Assembly (NCBI GenBank): GCA_029862205.1
Contig: JAOTXT010000032.1
Location: 1-45,301, forward strand
From: Paracoccaceae bacterium
GTDB lineage: Bacteria > Pseudomonadota > Alphaproteobacteria > Rhodobacterales > Rhodobacteraceae
Reading direction: 5' to 3'
DNA: 45,301 bases
The notes under the pieces were generated by a model. That model made no database searches. It saw only the letters and a list, made by a program, of their open reading frames with translations, and was not told where the DNA came from. Made by a program: the position numbers and the translations under genes. Shown one piece after another: positions 1-8,050 of the stretch. Position 1 is the stretch's first letter. The number at the start of each line of letters is the position of its first letter.

Positions 1-656
1 GCCTCTCGGGGGCCTTCATGGCGATCGGCACGCTGGGCTTCGCCTTCTTCGTCGGCACGGTCGTGAACAACGTGCCGATCTTCCAGGGACGCGACGGGAT
101 CCTGCTGGACGACAATTTCGTTATCGGGATCGAGATCGGCGATTACGGCTTCTATTACGTCTCGATGGTCTGCCTGATCCTGGTGACCATCTTCATCTTC
201 TGCCTGATCAACTCGGGCACGGGCCGGGCGCTGATGGCGCTGCGCGACGCCGAGGAAGCGGCGATGGCGAGCGGCGTCAGCCGGCTGAAATATCGCACGC
301 TGGCCTTCACCGTCAGCGCCGGGATCACCGGGATCGCCGGGGCGCTGAACGCCCATGTGGTGAACTACGTCTCGGCCGAGGTCTACGCGGATATCTGGTA
401 TTCGGTCGATATCCTGATGGCGGTGGTTGTCGGCGGCTCGACTGTGATCTTCGGCCCGTATCTGGGCGGGTTCTTCGTCGTCATGCTGCCCTTCTTCCTC
501 GAAGAGTTGGCGGATTTCTCGTTCATCCTGAAAGGGGTCGTGCTGATCCTGGTGTTGCGCTTCGCGCCCGCGGGCGTTGCCGAGCTTCTGATGCGGCCAA
601 TCAAGAACGCCCGGCGGCGCGCCTTGCGCAAGGCCGGCGGGTCGGCGGTGGATTGA
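1..656 (+). CDS. livM: Branched-chain amino acid (HAAT) ABC transporter permease, LivM-type, 5'-truncated by the window edge
   Basis: Inner-membrane permease of a hydrophobic-amino-acid-type ABC importer. The reading frame is open from base 3, so the start lies outside the window and only about the last 217 residues are present. Hydrophobic membrane segments are seen near the start of the fragment, at YGFYYVSMVCLILVTIFIF, and in the C-terminal half. The cytoplasmic loop with ALRDAEEAAMASGVS is the LivM counterpart of the EAA loop that contacts the ATPases. The C-terminus is short and basic, as is usual. It lies 10 bp upstream of livG and belongs to the livM-livG-livF-livK operon. The substrate cannot be read from the sequence; family members carry branched-chain amino acids, amides or urea. 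Confidence 0.92.
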   Translation, partial: LSGAFMAIGTLGFAFFVGTVVNNVPIFQGRDGILLDDNFVIGIEIGDYGFYYVSMVCLILVTIFIFCLINSGTGRALMALRDAEEAAMASGVSRLKYRTLAFTVSAGITGIAGALNAHVVNYVSAEVYADIWYSVDILMAVVVGGSTVIFGPYLGGFFVVMLPFFLEELADFSFILKGVVLILVLRFAPAGVAELLMRPIKNARRRALRKAGGSAVD

Positions 657-666
657 GGGGACGGCG

Positions 667-1433
667 ATGAGCGAGCATCTGCGCTGTCAGGACATCACCG
701 TTACCTTCGGGGGCGTGGTTGCCTGCGACAAGCTGAGCCTGACCGTCCCGAAGGGCAAGATCGTCGGCCTGATCGGGCCGAACGGCGCGGGCAAGACCAC
801 GCTCTTCAACGTGCTGACACGCTTCCAGCCCTATGACAGCGGCCATGTCTATTACGAGGGCGGCCAGGTCGACGACCGGCGGCCCCATCACATGGTCCAT
901 ATGGGCATGGCGCGGACCTTCCAGAACATCCACCTGTTCCGGGATCAGACCACGCTTCGCAACATCATGACCGGGGGCCATGCGCTGATGGGCGACCCGG
1001 TCCAGGCGATGTTCTGGACCCCCGGCGCGCGGCGGCGCGAGCGCGAGATCGAGCAGCGGGCACTGGAGCTGGCCGAAATCCTGAACCTGACCGCCGAGCT
1101 GGAAAGCGAGGTCGGCAACCTGCCCTACGGTTTCCAGAAGCGGGTCGAGCTGGGGCGCGCCTTGGCGTCGAAGCCCTCGATCCTATTGCTCGACGAACCG
1201 GTCGCCGGCTGCAATGACGACGAGACGCAGGAGCTGAAAAGCCTGGTCCAGCGGGTGAACCGCGAAATGGGCATCTCGGTCCTTCTGGTCGAGCACGACA
1301 TGAAGATGGTCATGCAGGTCTGCGACTACATCTACGTGATCAATTTCGGCGCCAACCTGGCCGAGGGCACGCCCGAGGAGGTGCGCGCCAACCCGGACGT
1401 GATCGCCGCCTATCTGGGCGAGGAGGACGACGA

Positions 1434-1437
<4 letters not shown>
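667..1437 (+). CDS. livG: HAAT-family ABC transporter ATP-binding protein (LivG-type)
   Basis: Cytoplasmic ATPase powering import together with LivF. The Walker A motif GPNGAGKT is at residues 37-44, and the Walker B region ILLLDEPVAG follows the family-typical degenerate signature LPYGFQKR, which in LivG replaces LSGGQ. The switch histidine is in LLVEHDMKMV, and the C-terminus has the LivG-typical ending with EVRANPDVIAAYLGEEDDE. The length of 256 residues is normal. The ATG lies 10 bp after the livM stop, and the stop overlaps the start of livF (ATGAG), which indicates translational coupling. Confidence 0.95.
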
Positions 1438-2150
<713 letters not shown>

Positions 2151-2173
2151 CGGGCTGTCAGGCGGGATTGGCG

Positions 2174-2192
2174 GCGCGCCGGATAGGCGCGC
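2174..2192 (+). other. GC-rich stem-loop between livF and the binding-protein gene
   Basis: A perfect 7-bp stem (gcgcgcc/ggcgcgc) with a 5-nt GGATA loop sits 20 nt before the start codon of the substrate-binding protein. It has no T tract. In ABC operons such hairpins often act as processing or stabilising elements that raise the amount of binding-protein mRNA over the membrane subunits. That role is inferred here. Confidence 0.5.
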
Positions 2193-2210
2193 GTATGTAG
2201 GGAGGAAGTC

Positions 2211-3398
2211 ATGAGAACGCAATTGACTGGAATTCTGACGGCATCGGCGGTGGCCGCGGTTGGTCTTTTCGCGGCGCCAGCGCTGGCTCAGAGCGGCCCC
2301 GGCGTCTCGGACGACAGCATTCTGATCTGCTCGTACCAGCCGATGACCGGCAAGGTCTCGAGCTATTTCCGCATGGGCAAGGGCGCGGATGCCTGGTTCA
2401 AGCATGTCAACGACGGTGGCGGCATCAATGGCCGTATGGTCGAGTTCAAGATGGTGGACGACAAATACGAGCCCGCGCGCACCAAGACGGCGGTCAAGCG
2501 TTTCGTCGAGCGGGACGAGTGCTTTGCGATTGTCTCGCCCCTAGGCTCGGCGCCGACCAGCGCGGTGATCGACTACATCGTCGAGAACGACGTGCCGCTG
2601 ATCGGGGCCGGGACCGGAGCCGAGAAGAACCTGACGATCCCCTCGAAATGGGTCTTCCCGCTCTATCCCAGCTATTTCACCGAAGGCCAGCAGCTGGTTA
2701 AATTCTCTAAGGAGGTGTTCGGCGCCTCGAAGGTGGCCGTGCTCTACCAGAACGACCCATCGGGCAAGACCCATATGGCAGGGATCGAGTCGGTGCTGGC
2801 CGAGAACGGCGTCGAGATCACCGCGGCCGAAGGCTACGAGCCCAAGGAGGTGGACGTTTCGTCCCAGGTCATCACCATGAAGAACTCGGGCGCCCAGGCG
2901 GTGATCTGCTCATGCGCGCCCGAGCCGGCGGCCAAGTTCTACACCGAGCGCGCCAAGCTGGGCTGGGATGTGCCGGTGGTGAACGTCTTCTTCGGCAAAA
3001 GCCCGAAGGTGCCGGAACTCGCTGGCGACGCCGCGGTCGAGGGCGTCTACTTCGCGACCATCTTCCGCGATTTCGACTCGCCCGCCGAGCAGATCCAGGA
3101 GGCAAAGTCGATCCTGGCGAAATACTATCCGGAGGAGCAGCCGGACGCGATTCACCTTTGGGGCTTCGCGGGCAGCCAGGTCTTCACCGAGGCGGTGCGG
3201 CGCATGGGCGACGGGCCGATCACTCGCGAGGGTCTGGTCGCGGAGTTGGAAGGGATCGACGGCTGGACTGGCAGTGTCGTGCCCAGCGTGACGATCGGCG
3301 AGGGCAACGCGCCCGAGCACTTCATCGTCAAGGACATGTCCTTCGTTATCTACAAGGGCGGGAAGTTCGAGGACTTCACCCCGCCCTGGATGAACTAG
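2211..3398 (+). CDS. livK: HAAT-family ABC transporter substrate-binding protein (LivK-type)
   Basis: Periplasmic binding protein of the transporter, 395 residues. It begins with a Sec signal peptide: a basic start MRTQ, a hydrophobic core, and a cleavage site after APALAQ near residue 27. The mature part is a Peripla_BP_6 two-lobe fold, recognisable from the opening VSDDSILICSYQPMTG, GRMVEFKMVDDKYEPARTKT, and the ligand-contacting region VPLIGAGTGAEKNL. A strong Shine-Dalgarno GGGAGGAA lies just upstream of the ATG at 2211. It is the last gene of the operon and is followed by an intrinsic terminator. The ligand is unknown. The mature protein resembles binding proteins annotated for branched-chain amino acids, but this subgroup is broad. 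Confidence 0.93.
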   Translation: MRTQLTGILTASAVAAVGLFAAPALAQSGPGVSDDSILICSYQPMTGKVSSYFRMGKGADAWFKHVNDGGGINGRMVEFKMVDDKYEPARTKTAVKRFVERDECFAIVSPLGSAPTSAVIDYIVENDVPLIGAGTGAEKNLTIPSKWVFPLYPSYFTEGQQLVKFSKEVFGASKVAVLYQNDPSGKTHMAGIESVLAENGVEITAAEGYEPKEVDVSSQVITMKNSGAQAVICSCAPEPAAKFYTERAKLGWDVPVVNVFFGKSPKVPELAGDAAVEGVYFATIFRDFDSPAEQIQEAKSILAKYYPEEQPDAIHLWGFAGSQVFTEAVRRMGDGPITREGLVAELEGIDGWTGSVVPSVTIGEGNAPEHFIVKDMSFVIYKGGKFEDFTPPWMN

Positions 3399-3531
3399 GC
3401 CGGGAAAGACACGGCGAGGCCGGAGTTGCCACATTCCGCCAGGCAACCCGGCCCGCCATCGGTCTGAGGCTTTTGCATCCGCCTTCGGGCGTTTCGAAGG
3501 CAGTCCAGAGACGCTCTCCCAGAGCTGACTT

Positions 3532-3565
3532 CGCCCGGCCAAATTTAGGCCGGGCGCTCTTTCTT
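3532..3565 (+). terminator. Rho-independent terminator of the first liv operon
   Basis: A perfect 9-bp stem, cgcccggcc/ggccgggcg, with a 7-nt AAATTTA loop is followed by the T-rich stretch CTCTTTCTT. It lies 134 bp after the livK stop and faces the minus-strand gene ending at 3610. Confidence 0.8.
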
Positions 3566-3609
3566 GGAAATTCTGGGCAAACTTGGTGAAATTCGCCGCC
3601 CCGGCAGGT

Positions 3610-3855
3610 TCAGACCCTGCCCGTGGGACCATTGAACCGCTTCCCGCATTCCGGCGGCGGATCACTCCCCTCCACCCATTCCTCGCGCCGGCAGGTGGTA
3701 CAGAACCATGCCTTGCGGCCGTTCTGATCGCGGCCGTCGATCCGCGACCAGTTGCAGGCAGCGCCGCTGAACCCGAGGCCGGCCTTGAGAAACCGCCAGT
3801 TCATCGCCAGGACGGCGATCAGCAGGACAATCAGGAAGATCAGGGCCGGGGCCAT
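3610..3855 (-). CDS. Small single-pass membrane protein with a Cys pair (hypothetical)
   Basis: 81 residues. The N-terminus MAPALIFLIVLLIAVLAMNW is a single membrane helix or uncleaved signal anchor. It is followed by a soluble tail with CNWSRIDGRD, then FCTTCRREEW (a CxxC knuckle), and a third conserved-looking Cys near the end (PPPECGKR). The start at 3855 was chosen because the upstream extension of the same frame is low-complexity and not protein-like. I do not recognise a named family. The CNW...CTTC pattern suggests a small metal-binding (zinc-ribbon-like) domain on a membrane tether. It is transcribed apart from the Lin0512 genes, with a 43-bp gap. Confidence 0.7.
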   Translation of the reverse strand: MAPALIFLIVLLIAVLAMNWRFLKAGLGFSGAACNWSRIDGRDQNGRKAWFCTTCRREEWVEGSDPPPECGKRFNGPTGRV

Positions 3856-3898
3856 CGCAGCAGCATAGCAGCGGACGGGCGCGCAAGGTAGGCACCGC

Positions 3899-4255
3899 TC
3901 AGGCCGGCCTCCATCCCACCGCCGACTTTGGCAGGAAGACCTCGACAGCCGCGGTGGCGATGACGATGGGGTCGTCCGGGGCACCGGTGTTCAGGCCACC
4001 CTCGACCGCCCGCACCTCGGCCCGCCCGCGCGGCATGTAGGCAACAACGGCGTCCGTGTCGACCCGCTCGGGCCTTTGCGCGCCGATCGTGACCTGGACC
4101 CGCATCTGACCGTGGCCAACCCCCAGGCTCTCGAAGAGCGGAAGCGAGGAGTGGCGGAACGCGTCCTCGACCGCCCGGATTGCGGCCTTGGTGTAGTCCT
4201 GGCCGTGCAGGTCGTTGCCCATGCCCATCTCGATGATGATCCGCTGCTCGGTCAT
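3899..4255 (-). CDS. Lin0512 family protein (copy 2 of a tandem pair)
   Basis: 118 residues matching the conserved small Lin0512 family (function unknown). It has the hallmark N-terminus RIIIEMGMGNDLHGQDYTKA, then an alpha/beta domain with VQVTIGAQRPERVD and a Gly-rich hydrophobic end. The start overlaps the stop of the upstream paralogue by 4 bp (ATGA), so the two are co-translated. The pair may form a heteromer, by inference. Cellular role is unknown. Confidence 0.85.
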   Translation of the reverse strand: MTEQRIIIEMGMGNDLHGQDYTKAAIRAVEDAFRHSSLPLFESLGVGHGQMRVQVTIGAQRPERVDTDAVVAYMPRGRAEVRAVEGGLNTGAPDDPIVIATAAVEVFLPKSAVGWRPA

Positions 4256-4614
4256 GGGGCCGCTTCCTGTCGGGGCTGCAGATCCAGCGAGACGGTCAGG
4301 ACCGCGTTGGCGATGACCGTGGGCGCGCCGCCATCGGGCCGGGGCACGTCGAGCCCTCCATGGACCACATGGACCGTGGGGCTGCCATAGGGGAAAACCT
4401 CGGCGATCTTCGCCTTGTCCACCTGGCCGGGCTGCTGGACGCCGATCTCGACATCGATCTGCATCGCCGTCTTCGGCGCATCGAACAATTCCGCGACATT
4501 GATGGAATTATGCCAAAGCGCGTCGCGCACGGCCCTGAGCGCCGCTTCCGTATAATCCTGCCGGCGCAGCGAGGTGCCCATGCCGAACTCGACCAGCAAT
4601 CGTTTCTTGGCCAT
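4252..4614 (-). CDS. Lin0512 family protein (copy 1 of a tandem pair)
   Basis: 120 residues and clearly paralogous to the downstream gene: it shares EFGMGTSLRRQDYTEAALRA, a VDVEIGVQQPGQVD-like central strand (here DVEIGVQQPGQVD) and the GGLDVP...VIANAVLTV end. The His of the DLHGQDYT motif in copy 2 is Arg here (SLRRQDYT), so the copies have diverged at the most conserved stretch. It is first in the two-gene unit and lies just downstream of tRNA-Val, also on the minus strand. Confidence 0.85.
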   Translation of the reverse strand: MAKKRLLVEFGMGTSLRRQDYTEAALRAVRDALWHNSINVAELFDAPKTAMQIDVEIGVQQPGQVDKAKIAEVFPYGSPTVHVVHGGLDVPRPDGGAPTVIANAVLTVSLDLQPRQEAAP

Positions 4615-4639
4615 TGGATCAAGGATCAGGTTGAAGGGG

Positions 4640-4714
4640 TGGTGGGCGCGACTGGGATTGAACCAGTGACCCCTACGATGTCAACGTAGTGCTCTCCCGC
4701 TGAGCTACGCGCCC
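4640..4714 (-). tRNA. tRNA-Val (anticodon GAC)
   Basis: A complete cloverleaf can be read on the minus strand: 7-bp acceptor GGGCGCG/CGCGCCC, D arm TAGCTCAGCGGGAGAGCA, anticodon stem CTACG/CGTAG around loop TTGACAT (anticodon GAC, reading GUC), T arm with GGTTCAATCC, discriminator A and an encoded CCA at 4640-4642. The length is 75 nt including CCA. Confidence 0.97.
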
Positions 4715-4868
4715 AAACCTAGTCGGGACCGGATAGGTGGCGTGTCGTATACTGCGCGGGATGGCCCCGCGCAAGTCCCCGCTGCCCCGGCGATACCCAA
4801 ATCGCACCCCACTTCACATCACGGAAATGGGGGATGCGGGCCGGGGTGCAAGCCTCTAGACTGCGCCC

Positions 4869-5744
4869 ATGGATATGCAGGTTCCCTTCCGGCTGATCGA
4901 GCCCCGGCGGCTCGCGACAGGCGTGGTTTTCAACTCGCCCCATAGCGGGCGGGATTATCCGGACCGCTTGGTCAAGCAAAGCCGGCTCAGCCGCCATGCG
5001 CTGCGCGCCTCCGAGGATGTGCTGGTCGATGCGCTCTACGCGGCCGCGCCAGATCACGGCGCGCCGCTATTGGCGGCGACCGCGCCCAGGGCCTGGTTGG
5101 ACCTGAACCGCGCGCCGAGCGAGCTCGACCCGGCGCTGATCCGCGGGGTCAAGGCCCAGGGGCTGAATCAGCGGGTCGCGGCGGGCCTGGGAGTCGTGCC
5201 CCGCGTGGTCGCGGAGGGCGCCGCGATTTATCGCGGCAAGATCGATCTGGCAGCAGCAGAGACGCGCATCCGCGAGATCCACGCCCCCTATCACGGCCGG
5301 CTGGAAGCGCTGTTGCGCCGCGCCCGGCGCAGTTTCGGGATCGCGGTCCTCTTTGATTGCCATTCCATGCCATCGGAGGCGCTGCGCGCCGCGCCCCGGG
5401 TTCAGGGCCGCTGCCCGCAAATCGTGCTGGGCGACCGGTTCGGCGCGTCGGCCAGCCGGGCGCTGGTCAGCTATGCCCAGCGCGCGTTCGAGGCGGCGGG
5501 GTTCGTGGTCGCGCGCAACGCGCCCTTCGCCGGGGGCTACATCACCCAGCGCTACGGCCGTCCGGGCCGCGCGGTCCATGCGATCCAGATCGAGATCGAC
5601 CGGGGGCTCTATCTGGATGCCATGACGCTCGAACCCCTGCCCGCCTTCGACGCGGTTCAAGCGCGGCTGGGCGAGGTGATCGGATCCTTGGTCGAGATCA
5701 CACCCGAGATCGCTGGCGGCATGACCCGGCTGGCTGCCGAGTAG
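4869..5744 (+). CDS. N-formylglutamate amidohydrolase family protein
   Basis: 291 residues. It belongs to the HutG-type N-formylglutamate amidohydrolase family (zinc amidohydrolase releasing formate and glutamate in histidine breakdown). The family N-terminus is FNSPHSGRDYPDRL, the metal and active-site region is FDCHSMPSEA near residue 165, and GGYITQRYGRPGRAVHAIQIEID lies near the C-terminus. No other hut genes are nearby, so the physiological substrate could be another N-formyl amino acid. The ATG at 4869 is used; a second in-frame ATG is 2 codons on. It is divergent from tRNA-Val, with a promoter presumably in 4715-4868. Confidence 0.88.
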   Translation: MDMQVPFRLIEPRRLATGVVFNSPHSGRDYPDRLVKQSRLSRHALRASEDVLVDALYAAAPDHGAPLLAATAPRAWLDLNRAPSELDPALIRGVKAQGLNQRVAAGLGVVPRVVAEGAAIYRGKIDLAAAETRIREIHAPYHGRLEALLRRARRSFGIAVLFDCHSMPSEALRAAPRVQGRCPQIVLGDRFGASASRALVSYAQRAFEAAGFVVARNAPFAGGYITQRYGRPGRAVHAIQIEIDRGLYLDAMTLEPLPAFDAVQARLGEVIGSLVEITPEIAGGMTRLAAE

Positions 5745-5777
5745 CAGCCTTCGCGGGCAAGGCGGAACCGTTAAACC

Positions 5778-5803
5778 AAAAAAAAGGCCGGGTTGCCCCG
5801 GCC
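5778..5803 (-). terminator. Rho-independent terminator of a minus-strand transcript
   Basis: Read on the minus strand: a perfect 7-bp GGCCGGG/CCCGGCC stem with a GCAA tetraloop, followed immediately by eight T residues. The strong U tract fixes the direction as minus. It closes the candidate small RNA at 5778-5859. Confidence 0.85.
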
Positions 5804-5859
5804 CAAGTCTAAGGGAGGAAACGCCCAAGAAGGGCTGGCGATACAAGGTATCGCTGAGG
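5778..5859 (-). ncRNA. Candidate small RNA with exposed anti-Shine-Dalgarno CCUCCC
   Basis: About 80 nt on the minus strand between two protein genes. From 5' to 3' it holds a perfect 7-bp hairpin GCGATAC/GTATCGC (5839-5855), a small GCCC/GGGC hairpin (5824-5836), an unpaired stretch GTTTCCTCCCTTAGACTT carrying a CCUCCC anti-SD motif, and a GC terminator with U8. A promoter-like TTGATT-16 bp-TTAATG lies just upstream. This architecture resembles the CcsR/cuckoo-type sRNAs of Rhodobacteraceae, which expose C(U)CCUCCC loops. No long ORF is required. A 30-odd-codon frame starts within the proposed -10 element and is probably not translated. Assignment rests on structure only. Confidence 0.55.
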
Positions 5860-5864
5860 ATGGA

Positions 5865-5892
5865 CATTAAGTTTGCGGCGCTGCGGAATCAA
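5865..5892 (-). promoter_or_regulatory. Promoter candidate for the small RNA
   Basis: Minus strand -35 TTGATT (5887-5892) and -10 TTAATG (5865-5870) separated by 16 bp, placing transcription start near 5858. The -10 is an imperfect match to TATAAT. Its position exactly one helix turn before the structured RNA supports it. Confidence 0.4.
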
Positions 5893-5982
5893 TTCCGAAA
5901 CCGGGGTCCGGTGCCACACCGGCATGGGTTGTGACATTTAGGATACCATTCGCCACCAGAACGACACAAAGTCTGCGCGAAT

Positions 5983-7164
5983 TCACCGCAATGCGCGCCC
6001 GCGGATGATCGCGTCCTTGCCGAACCGGGCACGGATACGGTCGGTTGCCGCCTCGGCGCCCTCTCGGTCCGCCTGATCCGCGCCGAAGAGATCCGCCGGA
6101 ACGGACGCGTCGTCATCTTGGGCGGAAAGATCGGAGATTCCGATCCCGATCAGCCGGAACGGCCCCTGATCGAGCATCCGCGACAGCATCGTCTCGCCAT
6201 GGCGGTAGATCGTGTCGACCAGGTTCGTGGGCTGGGCAAGCTGCGCTTGCCGGGTAATCCCCCGGAAATCGGCGCGTTTGACCTTGAGGGTGACCGTGCG
6301 GCCCGCTAGCCCCTTCGCCTTGGCCCGGTCCGACGTGCGCACCGCCAGGCGCCAGAGATGGCCGATCAGCGGATCCGCCTCCGAGATATCGGTCTCGAAA
6401 GTCGTCTCGGACGAGATGCTTTTCGCGCCCTCGCCTGGGTTGACCCGGCGTTTGTCGATCCCCATCGAGAGGTCGTGGAGCCGCTTGCCGATGCTGCCAT
6501 AGCGCGCGGACAGCGCCTTTGCACCGATCGGCCGCAAGTCCCCGATCCGGTGGATCCCGTCCCCTTCCAGCCGCTTGGCCAGCGCCGCGCCGACACCCCA
6601 GATCGAGCGCACGGGCCTGGGCGCCAGGAAATCCAGCGTCTCGGCCTGTCCGATCACCGAAAAGCCGCGTGGCTTGTCCAGGTCCGAGGCGACCTTCGCC
6701 AGGTATTTGCAGTGGCTGAGGCCCACCGAGACGGTGATGCCGATCTCGTGCTCGATCCGGTCCGCCAACCGCGCCATCGAAAGCGCCGGCGTTGCGCCCA
6801 AAAGCCGCTCGGTGCCCGAGAGATCGAGGAAGGCCTCGTCGAGCGACAGCGGTTCGATCAGCGGCGTCATCTCCTCCATCAGCACCCGGATCTGGCGGCT
6901 AACCGCCGCGTAGACCTCCATCCGGGGGCGCATGACCGCCGCGTCGGGGCAAAGCTTCAGCGCCCTGAACATCGGCATTGCCGAGCGCACGCCCGCGATC
7001 CGCGCCACGTAGCAGCAGGTCGAGACCACGCCGCGCCTGCCGCCGCCGACGATCACCGGCTTGTCCGCGAGGCTCGGATCGTCCCGCTTTTCGACCGAGG
7101 CATAGAATGCGTCGCAATCCATGTGCGCGATGGTCAGATCGCCGAGCTCGCGATGGACCAGCAT
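5983..7164 (-). CDS. dinB: DNA polymerase IV (Y-family)
   Basis: Error-prone translesion polymerase, 393 residues. The palm motifs are IAHMDCDAFYASVEKRD (metal-binding Asp, residues about 13-28) and SLDEAFLDLSG (catalytic Asp-Glu, about 105), followed by the thumb HhH with SIWGVGAALAKRLEG and a little-finger domain. The C-terminus lacks an obvious beta-clamp peptide and ends FGKDAIIRGRALR. The ATG at 7164 directly follows a TGA that ends an in-frame 26-codon zinc-ribbon leader (see 7165-7245). In related alphaproteobacterial proteins the leader and polymerase form one chain, so this gene appears split. Translation could restart at TGAATG. Confidence 0.93.
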   Translation of the reverse strand: MLVHRELGDLTIAHMDCDAFYASVEKRDDPSLADKPVIVGGGRRGVVSTCCYVARIAGVRSAMPMFRALKLCPDAAVMRPRMEVYAAVSRQIRVLMEEMTPLIEPLSLDEAFLDLSGTERLLGATPALSMARLADRIEHEIGITVSVGLSHCKYLAKVASDLDKPRGFSVIGQAETLDFLAPRPVRSIWGVGAALAKRLEGDGIHRIGDLRPIGAKALSARYGSIGKRLHDLSMGIDKRRVNPGEGAKSISSETTFETDISEADPLIGHLWRLAVRTSDRAKAKGLAGRTVTLKVKRADFRGITRQAQLAQPTNLVDTIYRHGETMLSRMLDQGPFRLIGIGISDLSAQDDDASVPADLFGADQADREGAEAATDRIRARFGKDAIIRGRALR

Positions 7165-7245
7165 TCACGGGCGCCCGCAATCCGGGCAACGCGGACCGGG
7201 ATCGTCGGCGAAATGGGTCAGGCAGTCGCGGCAGATCGCGGGCAT
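7165..7245 (-). pseudogene. Detached zinc-ribbon N-terminus of DinB (in-frame TGA)
   Basis: From the ATG at 7245 the minus strand reads 26 codons, MPAICRDCLTHF then PRCPDCGRP, and then TGA, directly followed in the same frame by the DinB ATG. The two CxxC knuckles (CRDC, CPDC) form a zinc ribbon known at the start of many alphaproteobacterial DinB proteins. One base change (CGA Arg to TGA) would explain the split. It could be a real nonsense mutation, a sequencing error, or a short leader cistron coupled to dinB. Confidence 0.7.
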
Positions 7246-7302
7246 CGATTTGGTCTCCGGCGATCAGGGCTCGGCCGATCGGTCTTCCGGCCGGGTCTCA
7301 GT

Positions 7303-7914
7303 CTACTCCGTCCCGGCTTGTCTGGGAACGCCGAGGCGGCGCGCCTCGGCCAGCCACCAGGTCTCGCGAGCCAATGCACGGCGAAGCGGCGTGTCGGTCT
7401 CGGCCGGAGCGTTCTCGATGTATTGCACCGCCTCGTCGAGAGAGTCGCCCGAGAGGCTCTGCAGATAGCCCGTCGCGCCGGCGATCGTGAAGGCCTCGCC
7501 CTGGAATTCGGTGAAATTCGATTCGAGGTCGGTCCAAACGGCCCCGGCCCACCCCTGCGCAGCGCACCAGGCGCTCACGGCGCCGATGACCCCTTCGCTG
7601 CGCCCGGCCGCCGCGCCGGTGCGCAGGCAGACCGAGCCGATCATCCGGCGCGGGGCGCGCTCGCGCCGGGCCAGATCCTCTGATGCCCCGTCGATCTCGC
7701 CGCGCACCGAGGCGATGGCATGGGTTTGGCACAAAACCCCGTGATCCGCGTCGAGGCAAACCACCAGGCCATGCTTGCGCTTTGGGCTTATCCGCGTGAA
7801 TTCCATAGGCAGCGCTGGTCCCGCGCGCACCCGCCATGGCCCGCGCACATGCGGGGCCAAGTCGTCGAGGTCCCACAAGAGCGAACCCCAGCCCAGAATC
7901 GCGTAACCGTTCAT
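7303..7914 (-). CDS. Gamma-glutamylcyclotransferase-like fold protein
   Basis: 203 residues. The start MNGYAILGWGSLLWD is the (Y/W)GSLLW phosphate-loop-like signature of the gamma-glutamylcyclotransferase/AIG2-like fold. It is followed by WRVRAGPALPMEFTRISPKR, which matches uncharacterised family members that act on, or bind, a gamma-glutamyl-like group. The catalytic Glu usually found in mid-protein cannot be assigned with certainty (candidates are in SNFTEFQGE). It lies downstream of nothing on its own strand and about 60 bp upstream of dinB's leader. Its function is not known. Confidence 0.7.
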   Translation of the reverse strand: MNGYAILGWGSLLWDLDDLAPHVRGPWRVRAGPALPMEFTRISPKRKHGLVVCLDADHGVLCQTHAIASVRGEIDGASEDLARRERAPRRMIGSVCLRTGAAAGRSEGVIGAVSAWCAAQGWAGAVWTDLESNFTEFQGEAFTIAGATGYLQSLSGDSLDEAVQYIENAPAETDTPLRRALARETWWLAEARRLGVPRQAGTE

Positions 7915-8050
7915 CGTAAAGTCCTGAAGTGCTACCTCCGAGCGCGATTTTCAGACTTAACGAGCCCAAATCAGCGGCGCCAGGGCATCTTGAGCCTTGC
8001 CCGCCGAAAAGCCACGTCGCATGTTTGAGTCTGTGCCCCGGGGGAATCGC

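Noticed and set aside
3465..3524. Glycine-riboswitch-like pieces on the minus strand (CTCTGGGAGAGC, CCCGAAGGCG, GCAAAA)
   Set aside because: The conserved CUCAGG-type second half and its order do not fit, and transcription in this direction would run into the antisense of livK with no gene to control.
3604..3631. tRNA-like 3' end: GCAGG-TTCAGAC-CCTGC followed by CCGTGGG-A-CCA on the plus strand
   Set aside because: No matching 5' acceptor strand or D and anticodon arms exist upstream, and the stretch codes the C-terminus of the small minus-strand membrane protein. The match is probably chance.
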